This document shows, in pieces, positions 44,440 to 54,147 of a stretch of DNA of 64,000 bases. The position numbers were made by a program, and so were the translations under genes. Numbering within the stretch: position 1 is the stretch's first letter; each line of letters opens with the position of its first letter. Origin of the DNA: Denitratimonas sp037478135 (GTDB taxonomy: Bacteria; Pseudomonadota; Gammaproteobacteria; Xanthomonadales; Xanthomonadaceae); contig NZ_JBBHDV010000005.1 of the NCBI RefSeq assembly GCF_037478135.1, positions 62,001 to 126,000 on the forward strand, given 5' to 3'. The notes below the pieces were generated by a model. It was not told where the DNA came from. It was given only the letters and a program-made list of their open reading frames with translations, and made no database searches.

Positions 44440-44868
44440 TCACTTGACCACGCGCAGATGCGCTCCACGGCGCGCGGCAGGTTCCTGCGGCGCGGGTGGA
44501 TCGGATTCGGGCGGCGGTTCGACGCCTTCGCCATCGGCCGATTCGGGCGGCATCATCATGCCCTGCCCGGTTTCCTGCGCGTAGATCGCCTGCACTGCCG
44601 TGACCGGAAACTCCACCAGTTGGCTGACACCGCCGAAACGTGCCAGAAAATGGATGCTCTGGTTGCCCAGTTCCAGCTGTGACACCGCACGCGCCGCGAC
44701 ATTGAGTACCACCTTGCCGTCACGCACCGCACTGGTCGGCACCTGTACCCCGGGCGAATCGGCGTCCACCAGCAGATACGGCGTCAGACCGTTGTCGCCG
44801 ATCCACTCGTACATCGCGCGAATCAGGTAGGGACGGTTGGAGGTCATCTGGATCGCCGCTCCACTCAT
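44440..44868 (-). CDS. sspB: ClpXP protease specificity-enhancing factor SspB
   Basis: A 142-residue adaptor that delivers ssrA-tagged proteins to ClpXP. The substrate-binding fold is seen in RPYLIRAMYEWIGDNGLTPY and GNQSIHFLARFGG; a disordered acidic/proline linker follows, and the last residues GAHLRVVK match the ClpX-docking tail of SspB. Coupled to sspA by an ATGA overlap, the common arrangement. Confidence 0.95.
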   Translation of the reverse strand: MSGAAIQMTSNRPYLIRAMYEWIGDNGLTPYLLVDADSPGVQVPTSAVRDGKVVLNVAARAVSQLELGNQSIHFLARFGGVSQLVEFPVTAVQAIYAQETGQGMMMPPESADGEGVEPPPESDPPAPQEPAARRGAHLRVVK

Positions 44869-45506
44869 GCCGGCAATTCACCCAGTGCGCGCTCTTCGGC
44901 GGTCAGGCTGCGGGCGAAACCGGGATTGCGGAAAATACGCTGCCCGTACTCCTCGATCACTTTGGCGTCCTTTGGCAAGGAAATCCCCAGCGCCGGCAGG
45001 CGCCAGACAATAGGGGCCATCGCACAGTCGGCCAGGCTCATTTCCTGATTCAGGAAGAAGCGCGAGGCCTTGAACAACGGCAGCGAGGCCAGCAGCAGAT
45101 CCTTCAAATGTTTGCGACCGGCATCGGCCTGGTTCTTGGCGCCATGCTGGATGGCCTGGATCTGCGGCACCCATTCGTGCTCGATGCGCAACATCGCCAG
45201 GCGCAGGCGCGCACGCGAGAGCGGATCGATCGGCATCAGTGGCGGGTGGGGATAACGTTCATCGAGGAATTCGGACACCACCGAGGCCGCGTACAGCACC
45301 AGATCACGGTCCACCAGCGTTGGCACCGAATGGTAGGGGTTGAGTTCGATCAGTTCATCGGGCGGGCTGGAGGGGTCAACGGGCACCATTTCATAGTTGA
45401 CCCCCTTGGCTGCCAGCACCAGCCGGACCCGGTGACACACCACGCAGTCACGCGCGGAGAACAGGGTCAGGGTATTGCGCGTTCGCGGACTCGCTGCCAC
45501 CACCAT
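44865..45506 (-). CDS. sspA: stringent starvation protein A
   Basis: A 213-residue GST-fold protein that binds RNA polymerase under starvation. The thioredoxin-like N-terminal half shows LTLFSARDCVVCHRVRLVLA and HSVPTLVDRDLVLYAASVV; the helical C-terminal half shows MSLADCAMAPIVWRLPALGI. A GGGAGG Shine-Dalgarno sits 6 nt before ATG 45506. Located directly downstream of petABC, as in other gammaproteobacteria. Confidence 0.95.
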   Translation of the reverse strand: MVVAASPRTRNTLTLFSARDCVVCHRVRLVLAAKGVNYEMVPVDPSSPPDELIELNPYHSVPTLVDRDLVLYAASVVSEFLDERYPHPPLMPIDPLSRARLRLAMLRIEHEWVPQIQAIQHGAKNQADAGRKHLKDLLLASLPLFKASRFFLNQEMSLADCAMAPIVWRLPALGISLPKDAKVIEEYGQRIFRNPGFARSLTAEERALGELPA

Positions 45507-45576
45507 ATATCGCCTCCCGGCTCCGGATGATCAGGTCGGCAAGCAGATTCCCGTTGCGGCAACGGGAACCCTGCCG

Positions 45577-46296
45577 TCAGTGCACGTCCTTCCAGTATTC
45601 CTGCTTCAGCAGCCACGCCAGCAGCGTGAACACGGACAGGAACAGGATAACCCACACCCCGAGCGAGCGACGCTTGGCCGCTGAGGGTTCGGCAACATAA
45701 TTGAGGAAATTGGTCAAATCGCGCACGGTGCGGTCGAATTCGGCCTGGCTCTGCGTGCCGGCCGAAGCCACTTCCAGCCGTTCAACCTGGCCGTTGCCAT
45801 CGAGAATCGGACGCTGCACGCCCTGCATCTCCCACAGCACGTTCGGCATGCTGGCACCGGGCAGCACGGTGTTGTTCCAGCCGCTGGGGCGCGATTCGTC
45901 GACGTAGAACGATTTCAGGAAGGTGTAGGTCCAGTCGGCGCCGCCCAGTTTGGCGCGCGCCACCAGCGAAAGGTCCGGCGGTGCGGTGCCGAACCATTTT
46001 TCGCCGTCTTCCGGCTTCATCGCCGACAGCATCGGCTCGCCGTAATTGGCACCGGTGAATACCAGATTCTGCATCACCTCTTCTTCACTCAGCCCCAGAT
46101 CCTCGGCCATGCGCGAATAGCGCTGGAATCCGAGCGAATGACAGCCGGCGCAGTAGTTCATGAACAATGCCGCGCCGCGCTGCATCGAGGCGGTGTCGTT
46201 CGGGTTGATCTGGCTGGACTGCAGCGCGCCGCCGGAGGCCGCCAGGGCCAGTGCGGGCGAAAATGCCAGCAGGAATGCAATCAGTCGCTTAGTCAT
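45577..46296 (-). CDS. petC: cytochrome c1 of the bc1 complex
   Basis: A 239-residue membrane-anchored c-type cytochrome. Signal peptide (about 1-19), haem site NYCAGCHSLGFQRYS (CxxCH), axial Met in the PGASMPNVLWEM segment, and one C-terminal transmembrane helix (LGVWVILFLSVFTLLAWLL). It passes electrons from the Rieske protein to soluble cytochrome c. Overlaps petB by 8 nt. Confidence 0.96.
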   Translation of the reverse strand: MTKRLIAFLLAFSPALALAASGGALQSSQINPNDTASMQRGAALFMNYCAGCHSLGFQRYSRMAEDLGLSEEEVMQNLVFTGANYGEPMLSAMKPEDGEKWFGTAPPDLSLVARAKLGGADWTYTFLKSFYVDESRPSGWNNTVLPGASMPNVLWEMQGVQRPILDGNGQVERLEVASAGTQSQAEFDRTVRDLTNFLNYVAEPSAAKRRSLGVWVILFLSVFTLLAWLLKQEYWKDVH

Positions 46297-47545
46297 GCTC
46301 GGGCACCCGCTGCGGAACCGGCCTGGTCGCGTCGATACGCGTCCAGATCGGCATGGTGATGAAGAAGGCAAAGTAGTAGAAGGTGAAGATCCGCGCAGCC
46401 CAGGTCTGCGCCGTGCTGCCGGACTGCAGGCCCAGCCAGCCCAGGCAGACGAACGCGACCACGAAAATCGCGATGAGGATCTTCGTCAGCCAGCCACGGT
46501 AGCGGATCGAGCGCACCGGGCTGCGGTCCAGCCACGGCAGGAAGATCAGGATGATGACCGCACCACCCATCGTCGCCACGCCCAGCAGCTTGTCCGGGAT
46601 CGCGCGCAACATCGCGTAATACGGCGTGAAGTACCACACCGGCTTGATGTGCTCGGGCGTCACCAGCGGGTTGGCCTCGACGAAGTTGTCATGCTCCAGG
46701 AACAGGCCACCCAGGGTCGGCTCGAAGAACAGGATGAAGGCGCACACGATCAGGAAGAAACCGACGTAGAACGTGTCCTTCACCGTGTAGTACGGATGGA
46801 ACGGCACGCCATCGGCCGGTGCGTTGGCCGACCAGCGGTTGCCCTTCGGGCTCTTCTTGATGTCGATGCCTTCGGGGTTGTTGGAACCCACTTCGTGCAG
46901 CGCGAACAGGTGCAGCGCAACCAGCAGCAGGATCACCAGCGGCAGCGCGATCACATGCAGTGCGAAGAAACGGTTCAGCGTGGCATCGGAAACCAGATAG
47001 TCGCCACGGATCCACTCGGTCAGCTCCGGCCCGATCACCGGCACCGCGCCGAACAGGTTGATGATCACCTGCGCGCCCCAGTAGCTCATCTGGCCCCACG
47101 GCAGCACATAGCCGAAGAAGGCCTCGGCCATCAGCGCAAGGAAGATGAACATGCCCAGCACCCAGACCAGCTCGCGCGGTTTCTGGTAGCTGCCGTAGAT
47201 CAGACCACGGAACATGTGCAGATAGACCACGATGAAGAACATCGAGGCGCCGGTGCTGTGCATGTAGCGGATCAGCCAGCCCCACTCCACGTCGCGCATG
47301 ATGTATTCGACGCTGGCAAACGCCTCGGCGGCACTGGGCTTGTAGTTCATCGTCAGCCAGATGCCGGTGACGATCTGGTTGACCAGCACAACGGTGGCCA
47401 GGATGCCGAAGATGTACCAGATGTTGAAGTTCTTCGGCGCGTAATACTCGGACATGTGCTTCCGGTAGAACGGCATGAAGCCCGGAGCGCGCTCATTGAA
47501 CCAGTCGACGGCGCCATTGGCGGCCCGCACGAGAATATTGCTCAT
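46289..47545 (-). CDS. petB: cytochrome b of the bc1 complex
   Basis: A 418-residue, eight-helix cytochrome b. Haem-binding His pairs are visible in helix B (YMHSTGASMFFIVVYLHMFR) and helix D (FFALHVIALPLVILLLVALH); the Qo-site region appears as TPEHIKPVWYF. A short C-terminal extra helix is typical. Start: GTG 47548 or ATG 47545 follow a GAAGGAA sequence; the ATG has better spacing (7 nt). Confidence 0.96.
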   Translation of the reverse strand: MSNILVRAANGAVDWFNERAPGFMPFYRKHMSEYYAPKNFNIWYIFGILATVVLVNQIVTGIWLTMNYKPSAAEAFASVEYIMRDVEWGWLIRYMHSTGASMFFIVVYLHMFRGLIYGSYQKPRELVWVLGMFIFLALMAEAFFGYVLPWGQMSYWGAQVIINLFGAVPVIGPELTEWIRGDYLVSDATLNRFFALHVIALPLVILLLVALHLFALHEVGSNNPEGIDIKKSPKGNRWSANAPADGVPFHPYYTVKDTFYVGFFLIVCAFILFFEPTLGGLFLEHDNFVEANPLVTPEHIKPVWYFTPYYAMLRAIPDKLLGVATMGGAVIILIFLPWLDRSPVRSIRYRGWLTKILIAIFVVAFVCLGWLGLQSGSTAQTWAARIFTFYYFAFFITMPIWTRIDATRPVPQRVPEHD

Positions 47546-48147
47546 CACGCGGTTCCTTCTTCAGGATTGACGCCGATCTGGATGTGGTTGTCGTCCAGGT
47601 AACGGTGTGGCGGCACGGCCAGGTTGGTCGGTGCCGGCACACCCTCATAAACGCGTCCGGCCATGTCGAAGCGCGAGTTGTGGCACGGGCAGTAGAAACC
47701 GCCCTGCCATTCGGAATCGAACGGCTCGGGGATCATTTCCGGACGGAACGTCGGCGAGCAGCCCAGATGGGTGCAGGTGCCGACCAGGACCAGCAGATCC
47801 GGTTTGATCGAGCGGTGCTCGTTGCGCGCGTATTCGGGCTGCTGCTCGGGATTGTCCGAATCCGGATCCCGCAAGCGGCTGGCCTGGGTCGGCAGCGTGG
47901 CCAGCATCTCCGGCGTGCGCCGGATGATCCACACCGGCTGGCCGCGCCACTGCAGCACGATGCGCTGGCCCGGTTCGAGCCGGCTGATGTCCTCGGTCAC
48001 CGGCGCACCGGCCACCTGCGCCCGGGCACTGGGCTTGAGGGTCTTGAGGAACGGGATTGCAGCCACTGCTGCACCTGCGCCTCCCACCACCACGGTTGTG
48101 GCGGTGAGGAATCGGCGACGGCCAGTATTGACGCCTTGGTCAGCCAT
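47545..48147 (-). CDS. petA: Rieske iron-sulfur subunit of the bc1 complex
   Basis: A 200-residue protein. It has a Tat-like N-terminus GRRRFLTATTVVVGGAGAAV acting as signal anchor, and the 2Fe-2S motifs CTHLGC and CPCHNSRFD (with their Cys/His ligands) near residues 125-160. Normal length. First gene of petABC; divergent from the DegS-like gene with a 173-nt gap that should hold both promoters. Confidence 0.96.
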   Translation of the reverse strand: MADQGVNTGRRRFLTATTVVVGGAGAAVAAIPFLKTLKPSARAQVAGAPVTEDISRLEPGQRIVLQWRGQPVWIIRRTPEMLATLPTQASRLRDPDSDNPEQQPEYARNEHRSIKPDLLVLVGTCTHLGCSPTFRPEMIPEPFDSEWQGGFYCPCHNSRFDMAGRVYEGVPAPTNLAVPPHRYLDDNHIQIGVNPEEGTA

Positions 48148-48320
48148 TCGGCTCTCCACAGTCACGCTGAAGTTGGATTCCGGATGACAGCCATGGCGAT
48201 TGGGGTGGCTCACGGCTGCCGCAAAGCAACTTAGTTTAACGGAAGGTTCAGACCGGCCACAACGCTTGCCGGCCGCGTGCGACAATTCCGGCCCCTGCCT
48301 GCCGCACCCGGTCTGTCATT

Positions 48321-49520
48321 TTGCCCAGCAAACGCCTGCCTTTTGCCCGCTTCCTGCTGCAATCCGTGCTGCTGGGGCTGGCGGCCGCCTTCATCATCGG
48401 ACTGCTGGTTCCCGAAGCCGGGCCATGGCTGCGCGCGCGGCTGGGCTTGACCGGCGTGGCGGGCCAACCCAGTCAAAACGTCCCGGCCCAACACCCGCCC
48501 GCGGCGCCGCACTCCTATGCCGATGCGGTGCAGCGCGCGGCGCCCTCGGTCGTCAGTGTCTACGTCAACAAGGTCATCACCGAGCGTCCGATCCTGCTGC
48601 CCAATCCGACGATGCAGCGTTTTTCCGGCATCACCCTGGGCCTGCCACGGCAGCGTCTGCAACGCGCGCAGGGTTCGGGCGTGCTGGTGTCTCCGGACGG
48701 CTACATCCTGACCAACCACCATGTCGTGGCCGGCGCCAACGAGATCCAGATCGTGCTGTGGGACGGGCGGGTCACTGCGGCCACCATCGTCGGCAGCGAT
48801 CGCGATACCGACCTTGCGGTGCTGAAGATCGACGGCAATCACCTGCCAGCGATGGCGCTGGACCATGAAATCCCGCTGCGTGTGGGCGACGTGGTGCTGG
48901 CGATCGGCAATCCGTTCGGGCTGAGCCAGACCGTGACCCAGGGCATCGTGTCCGGGCTGGCGCGCAGCCAGGCGTTGCTGGGCGGCCCGGAAAACGCGCA
49001 ATCGTTTCCGGCGGTGGACTTCATCCAGACCGACGCCGCGATCAATGCCGGCAACTCCGGCGGCGCATTGGTCGATGCCCAGGGCCGGCTGATCGGCATC
49101 AACACCTTCGTGCTCGGGCGCATGAGTATGGACGCTGAAGGCATCGGCTTCGCGATCCCGGCCGCGACGGCACGTGCAGTGCTGGCGCAGATCGTCGAAC
49201 ACGGCATCGTGGTGCGCGGCTGGCTTGGCGCCGAGTACAGCGATGCGCCGGCCGGCAGCGGCAATCTGCCCCCGGAAATCTCGCACGGCGTGGTGCTGAC
49301 CGGCCTTTACGCCAACGGCCCGGCGGCGCAGGCCGGATTGCGCCCGGGCGATGTGCTGCTGAGCCTGGACGGAGTCGACATCATTGACCAGTTCGATCTG
49401 CGCAGCCGCGAAACCGCCGCCGCGCCCGGCACCGAAGTGACACTGGCCGGGCTGCGCGCAGGGGTGCCATTTGAATTGCGCCTCCAGCTGGCACAACGGC
49501 CGGCTTCACGGCCGGGGTGA
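48321..49520 (+). CDS. DegS-like membrane-anchored HtrA serine protease
   Basis: A 399-residue protease with an N-terminal transmembrane helix (LLQSVLLGLAAAFIIGLLV), a trypsin-like domain with His in LTNHHVVAGA, Asp in DTDLAVLKI and Ser in INAGNSGGALVDA, and one PDZ domain (about 295-385). The single PDZ and N-terminal anchor point to DegS, the sensor that starts the RseA/sigma-E cascade, rather than DegP. The start is uncertain: TTG 48321 (MPSKRLPFARF) is the first codon and no Shine-Dalgarno is visible. Confidence 0.85.
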   Translation: MPSKRLPFARFLLQSVLLGLAAAFIIGLLVPEAGPWLRARLGLTGVAGQPSQNVPAQHPPAAPHSYADAVQRAAPSVVSVYVNKVITERPILLPNPTMQRFSGITLGLPRQRLQRAQGSGVLVSPDGYILTNHHVVAGANEIQIVLWDGRVTAATIVGSDRDTDLAVLKIDGNHLPAMALDHEIPLRVGDVVLAIGNPFGLSQTVTQGIVSGLARSQALLGGPENAQSFPAVDFIQTDAAINAGNSGGALVDAQGRLIGINTFVLGRMSMDAEGIGFAIPAATARAVLAQIVEHGIVVRGWLGAEYSDAPAGSGNLPPEISHGVVLTGLYANGPAAQAGLRPGDVLLSLDGVDIIDQFDLRSRETAAAPGTEVTLAGLRAGVPFELRLQLAQRPASRPG

Positions 49521-49730
49521 GTTGCTGCAACCAGATTCAGAAGGCGTAGCGGCAGCGCAGGATTCGCACGAACCGGCTGGGACCCGGACTGCGCTGAGGT
49601 TCCCCGCAGCAACGACTGCCGGCTCATCTGCTCCGCTGCGTCCGATTCCCGCCGCATCGCCTGAACGGGTTATGCGTCACCCGGGCAATTGACACCGTCA
49701 CACCACCGACATGCGTTCCGCGTTCCGCGT

Positions 49731-50708
49731 TCAGCTGCCGCCGGCCGGAACACTGGCGGCCGTCACGGCCGCTGCGGTCGGCCCGGTCTTGGCCAGCAGT
49801 TCCTTGCGGTAGCGATCGCGCAGGATGCCGACGCGCTCCACGAAAACGAGGGTTTCCTGATACGGCGGCACCCCGCCATGCCGGTCGACCGCGCCCTCGC
49901 CGGCGTTGTAACCGGCCGCGATGCGATTCAAATCACCGTCGAAACGCTGGCTCAGCCATGCCAGATAGCCGACGCCACCATCGATGTTCTGGGCCGGTTC
50001 GAACGCATCGCTGACGCCGAAACGTGCCGCCGTGGCCGGCATCAGCTGCATCAGACCCTGCGCACCCACGCGCGACACCGCATTCGGATTGAACGCCGAT
50101 TCGGCATGGATGATGGCCCGCACCAGTGCTTCCTCGACCCCATGGCGCGCCATCGCGGCATTGATCTCGTCGGTGAACGCGGTCAGGTTCAGGCCGACAT
50201 TGTTGAAGTCCACGCCGGGCCGGCTGCCGCAAGCAAAACAGGTTTCGATATAGGTGAACAGCACCTGCGAGCGCTGCCCGGCCGGGCGCTGGTTGGTGTA
50301 GTGCGTCACGCCGTTGCGCTCGTACTTGTAGACCGCGCCACGCATCACCCGGGGCGTGGCGCTGGCCGGCGCCGCCACCTTCTTGGGTTCGGCATCGCCT
50401 GGCGCGGTGCGGAATTCGACCGCAGCCGGGGCCGCCGTCGGGGCCGATGCCGATGAACCGGCTTCAGCAGGCTGTGCCGCGATCTGCGCCGGCGCCGCCT
50501 TGCGCTCGGGCGGGAAGTTGCCGATCAGCGAACACTGCTGGTACCCGGCACGGGTGCTGGTGTAGGCGGTGACACCCTGCGCGTCCTTGCAGCGGTACAG
50601 CGCACTGGCCGTTGCCGTGGCCGGCAGCAGCAGGCCCGACAGGCACAGCCCGGCCAGCACCAGCGGCGCAGCGGAGAAACGGAACGAAGGGCGCGGGAGC
50701 GATTTCAC
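49731..50708 (-). CDS. lytic transglycosylase with DUF4124 domain
   Basis: A 325-residue secreted murein hydrolase. After a signal peptide (about 1-34) comes a DUF4124-like segment (LYRCKDAQGVTAYTSTRAGY), a Pro/Ala linker, a second such repeat (YKYERNGVTHYTNQRP), then the SLT domain (about 190-300): EEALVRAIIHAESAFNPNAV (catalytic Glu), AQGLMQLMPATAARFGV and AAGYNAGEGAVDRHGG. The best start is GTG 50708 (KSLPRPSFRF); it has no good Shine-Dalgarno. Divergent from miaB. The 210 nt after the DegS-like gene hold nothing recognisable. Confidence 0.88.
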   Translation of the reverse strand: MKSLPRPSFRFSAAPLVLAGLCLSGLLLPATATASALYRCKDAQGVTAYTSTRAGYQQCSLIGNFPPERKAAPAQIAAQPAEAGSSASAPTAAPAAVEFRTAPGDAEPKKVAAPASATPRVMRGAVYKYERNGVTHYTNQRPAGQRSQVLFTYIETCFACGSRPGVDFNNVGLNLTAFTDEINAAMARHGVEEALVRAIIHAESAFNPNAVSRVGAQGLMQLMPATAARFGVSDAFEPAQNIDGGVGYLAWLSQRFDGDLNRIAAGYNAGEGAVDRHGGVPPYQETLVFVERVGILRDRYRKELLAKTGPTAAAVTAASVPAGGS

Positions 50709-50785
50709 GAGGCAAGTCTTGACCAGTTTCGGGGAAAAGCCAAGCACAACCGGTGCTTGCGATGGCCCGGGCATCGACCACGGCG

Positions 50786-50791
50786 TACAAT
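50786..50791 (+). promoter_or_regulatory. -10 box of miaB
   Basis: TACAAT about 100 nt upstream of the miaB ATG and divergent from the transglycosylase. A TTGCGA is 23 nt upstream, too far for a normal spacer, so only the -10 is supported. Confidence 0.4.
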
Positions 50792-50892
50792 GCGCAGTTC
50801 CCCGCGCAGCTGTTCCGAATGCAGGCGCGCGCTGTTTTCCGTCCCGCCCGCCGCTCCATTCCGCGACCGGCCCGCCAGCCCACGAGTGCCCC

Positions 50893-52263
50893 ATGTCCGG
50901 CAAGACCCCAGCAGGAAAGCTCTTCATCAAGACCCACGGTTGCCAGATGAACGAGTACGACTCGACCAAGATGGTCGACGTGCTCGCAGCCGAGCACGGC
51001 CTGACGCTGACCGACAACGAGGCCGAGGCCGACGTGATCCTGATCAACACCTGCTCGATCCGCGAGAAGGCGCAGGAGAAGGTCTTCAGCCAGCTCGGGC
51101 GCTGGAAGGAACTCAAGCAGACCAACAGCAATGTCATCATCGGCGTGGGCGGCTGCGTGGCCTCGCAGGAAGGCGAAGCGATCATCAAGCGCGCACCGTA
51201 CGTGGACCTGGTGTTCGGCCCGCAGACGCTGCACCGGCTGCCGGAACTGATCCGCGCCAAGCGCGAATCGGGCCAGCCTCAAGTGGACATCTCTTTTCCG
51301 GAAATCGAGAAGTTCGACCGCCTGCCCGAGCCACGCGCCGAAGGCCCGACCGCGTTCGTCTCGATCATGGAAGGCTGCTCGAAATATTGCAGCTACTGCG
51401 TGGTGCCCTACACCCGTGGCGAGGAGATCAGCCGCCCGTTCGACGATGTGATCGTGGAAGTGGCGCAACTGGCCGCGCAGGGCGTGCGCGAGGTCAACCT
51501 GCTGGGCCAGAACGTCAACGCCTACCGTGGCGTGATGCATGATGGCGAAACTGCGGACCTGGGCTTCCTGATCCGTGCGATCGCGCAGATCGACGGCATC
51601 GGTCGCATCCGTTTCACCACCTCGCACCCGATGGAGTTTTCCGATTCGTTGATCGAGGCGTACCGCGATGTGCCGCAACTGGCCAACTATCTGCACCTGC
51701 CGGTGCAGGCCGGTTCGGACCGCATCCTGGCCGCGATGAAGCGTGGCTACACCGCCCTGGAATACAAGCAGCGCATCCGCAAGCTGCGCGAAGTGCGGCC
51801 GGACATCTCGATCGCCACCGACATCATCGTCGGCTTCCCCGGCGAGACCGATGCCGATTTCGACAAGACCATGAAGCTGGTGCACGACATCGGCTTCGAC
51901 GCCAGTTACAGCTTCATCTATTCATCGCGCCCCGGCACCCCGGCCTCGAACCTGCCCGACGAGGTTCCGGCCGACATCTGCAAGCAGCGCCTGGCCACGC
52001 TGCAGGCCGTGATCGATGCCAACGCCAAGGCGATCTCGCAGGCGATGATCGGCAGCGTCCAGACGGTGCTGGTCGAAGGCCCGAGCCGCAAGGATCCGAA
52101 CGAACTGGCCGGCCGCACCGAGAACATGCGCTATGTGAATTTCCCGGCCAGCGCCGAAACGCACCGCGCGCTGATCGGCCAGTTCGTCAATGTCGTGGTC
52201 ACGCACGCGATGAGCAACTCACTGCGCGGACGCCTGGCTGCACCGGCCGCGATTGCGGTTTGA
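50893..52263 (+). CDS. miaB: tRNA-2-methylthio-N6-dimethylallyladenosine synthase
   Basis: A 456-residue radical-SAM methylthiotransferase for tRNA position 37. The N-terminal UPF0004 domain has the three Cys in HGCQMN, NTCSIREKA and GGCVASQEG for the auxiliary cluster; the SAM cluster is GCSKYCSYCVVPYTRG; a TRAM domain ends the protein (about 380-445). All six Cys are present. ATG 50893 is the family start; the frame upstream is not similar. Confidence 0.97.
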   Translation: MSGKTPAGKLFIKTHGCQMNEYDSTKMVDVLAAEHGLTLTDNEAEADVILINTCSIREKAQEKVFSQLGRWKELKQTNSNVIIGVGGCVASQEGEAIIKRAPYVDLVFGPQTLHRLPELIRAKRESGQPQVDISFPEIEKFDRLPEPRAEGPTAFVSIMEGCSKYCSYCVVPYTRGEEISRPFDDVIVEVAQLAAQGVREVNLLGQNVNAYRGVMHDGETADLGFLIRAIAQIDGIGRIRFTTSHPMEFSDSLIEAYRDVPQLANYLHLPVQAGSDRILAAMKRGYTALEYKQRIRKLREVRPDISIATDIIVGFPGETDADFDKTMKLVHDIGFDASYSFIYSSRPGTPASNLPDEVPADICKQRLATLQAVIDANAKAISQAMIGSVQTVLVEGPSRKDPNELAGRTENMRYVNFPASAETHRALIGQFVNVVVTHAMSNSLRGRLAAPAAIAV

Positions 52264-52325
52264 AAGCGCTGATCGAGTTGTGGTTCGCGACCCCTACGGG
52301 TGCGCGATGGATCCTTGCACCCGCC

Positions 52326-53012
52326 TCAAAACTCCAGATCCAGCGCCGCGCACAGATAATCCACGAACGGCGCCAGCGCGCGCAGGTCGGCTTCGATCTG
52401 ACAGCGCAGCTCCGGCCCGGTCATCACCGCATCCTCCAGCGGCCGTGACAGCGCCCAGCTGCGCAGCTTCAGATCATCGATATGCGCGAAATCCGCCGGA
52501 AACCCGCGCGGTGGCCGGCGCAGCGAACCTCCCCGATCCAGCGCATAGCGCTTGCGCACCGCCGACGCATGCGCAGCCGCCTCCCAGCTGGCCGGGTTGT
52601 CGAAAATGAACTGGCGGATGCGGTACTGCACCGGCGTTTCCGGCTGCCACAGCCCGGCACCGACGAAACTCGCACCCGGTTGCAGATGCAGATAGAACGC
52701 CGGTGACGGCACTTCGCGCCGCCGCTCGTGGAACAGCCGCGCGCCCTGCCAAGGCTTGTACGGCGACTTGTCGTGGCTGTAACGGATATCGCGATGGATG
52801 CGGAACAACGAGCCGCCCACGATGCGCGGATCCGCCTGAAAATGCGGGCTGATCTTGGCCAGTGCCGGCTGCAGGTCCGCGATCAGGCGCAGGAACGGCT
52901 CACGCACGAAGCGCTCGTAATCGCTGCGGTGCTGGTCGAACCAGGTTTTATTGTTGTTGTCGGCCAGCTGCTGCAGGAAGCGCAGGCTGCGCTGTTCGAA
53001 ATAGATGCTCAT
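52326..53012 (-). CDS. DUF2461 family protein
   Basis: A 228-residue protein starting MSIYFEQRSLRFLQQLADNN and containing NKTWFDQHRSDYERFVREPF, FRIHRDIRYSHDKSPYK and FYLHLQPGASFVGAGLW, characteristic of DUF2461 (TIGR02453). The function is unknown; the many conserved aromatic and basic residues suggest a small-molecule or nucleotide-binding role, but nothing in the sequence proves it. Start ATG 53012. Convergent with miaB. Confidence 0.88.
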   Translation of the reverse strand: MSIYFEQRSLRFLQQLADNNNKTWFDQHRSDYERFVREPFLRLIADLQPALAKISPHFQADPRIVGGSLFRIHRDIRYSHDKSPYKPWQGARLFHERRREVPSPAFYLHLQPGASFVGAGLWQPETPVQYRIRQFIFDNPASWEAAAHASAVRKRYALDRGGSLRRPPRGFPADFAHIDDLKLRSWALSRPLEDAVMTGPELRCQIEADLRALAPFVDYLCAALDLEF

Positions 53013-53034
53013 GTCACTCCCGCACACCGATGCC

Positions 53035-54123
53035 TCATTCACGCCCGATGGCCGAGTGCCGCGCCAATTCACGCCGATAGAAGGCTTCGATCTCCCCCAT
53101 GCGTGCCTGTGGTTCGAAACGCTGCATCGGGTAATCGCGCCGCACCGGGCGCTGGCGATGCAGTTCGAGCAGCGCCTGCGCCAGAGCATCGGCATCGCCT
53201 GGTGGCAGCAACGGCGTGCCGATCACATCGGCCAGATGCCGCGCGCCTTCGCTGGCACTGGCCAGAATCGGCAGGCGCGCGTTCATCGCCTCCAGCAAGA
53301 CCAGCCCGAACGGCTCGCGCCGTGCCGCGCTGACGAACACATCGAACACCTCCAGCCAGTCGCGGGTATTGCTGACAAAACCGGGCATCAGCACGCCCTC
53401 CGGCGCGGCCCGACGCAAGGCGTCGAAAGCACTGCCCTGCCCGACGATCACCAGACGCGCATCGGCCGGCAAAGCAGCCTGGCGCCACGCCTGCACCAGC
53501 ACATCCAGGCCCTTGCCGTGTTCGATCCGCCCCAGCGCGCCGAACACGAACGCATCCGGCGCGATACCGGCCTCGCGCCGCAGCCGTTCGCGCGCATCGG
53601 CGCTGGCGGCTTCGGGCTGGGTCCAGTTGTCGATCTGCACGCAGTGTTGGCGTTGCGCTTCCGGAATGTCGGCCAACTGCCACGGCGCGATCGCGATCAG
53701 TGCATCCAGTCCGGCGTGCTGCTGCGGCTTGTACTGGATATGCAGCGTGGCCAGGCGCAGACCGACGCCATCGGCCCGATCCAGGGCCTGCAACGCACGA
53801 CAGGCGCGGCTCAAATGCGCATGCGCCACGTCCGGGCGCAGCCGTCGCAGCAGCCGCCGCGCCCGCCATGTCTGGAACAGCTCACCAACGGTTTCCAGCA
53901 TCACGCGCGGATCCAGCCGCGCCGCGATCGCATCCGCCCTCGGCGCGGCAGCGATCCTGCGCAGCACCATCACCACCTCGTGCCCGGCGGCGGCCTGCGC
54001 ATTGGCCAGTTCCACCGCATAACGCTCGCTGCCGGCGAAGCGGCGGGTCAGGATCAGATGGACGATGCGCAGCGGACGCGCAGCGGTCTCAGCGGAATCC
54101 GGATGCTTCATCGAAGCGCTCAT
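53035..54123 (-). CDS. GT4-family glycosyltransferase
   Basis: A 362-residue GT-B enzyme. The N-terminal domain has LRIVHLILTRRFAGSERYAV; the C-terminal GT4 domain shows GALGRIEHGKGLDVLVQAW and the sugar-nucleotide motif EPFGLVLLEAMNARLPIL (the EX7E pattern). The acceptor and product are unknown; a cell-envelope or lipopolysaccharide sugar is plausible. ATG 54123 or 54111 (MKHPDSA) are both possible. It is followed closely by the DUF2461 gene (22 nt). Confidence 0.82.
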   Translation of the reverse strand: MSASMKHPDSAETAARPLRIVHLILTRRFAGSERYAVELANAQAAAGHEVVMVLRRIAAAPRADAIAARLDPRVMLETVGELFQTWRARRLLRRLRPDVAHAHLSRACRALQALDRADGVGLRLATLHIQYKPQQHAGLDALIAIAPWQLADIPEAQRQHCVQIDNWTQPEAASADARERLRREAGIAPDAFVFGALGRIEHGKGLDVLVQAWRQAALPADARLVIVGQGSAFDALRRAAPEGVLMPGFVSNTRDWLEVFDVFVSAARREPFGLVLLEAMNARLPILASASEGARHLADVIGTPLLPPGDADALAQALLELHRQRPVRRDYPMQRFEPQARMGEIEAFYRRELARHSAIGRE

Positions 54124-54147
54124 CGGTGACGATGGTACGCGGCCACC

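Noticed and set aside
48148..48320. Possible tRNA or small RNA between petA and the DegS-like gene
   Set aside because: No cloverleaf, TTCGA arm or terminator-like hairpin; best read as a divergent promoter region.
49521..49730. Intergenic stretch after the DegS-like gene searched for repeats, tRNA or terminators
   Set aside because: Nothing beyond random short inverted repeats was seen.
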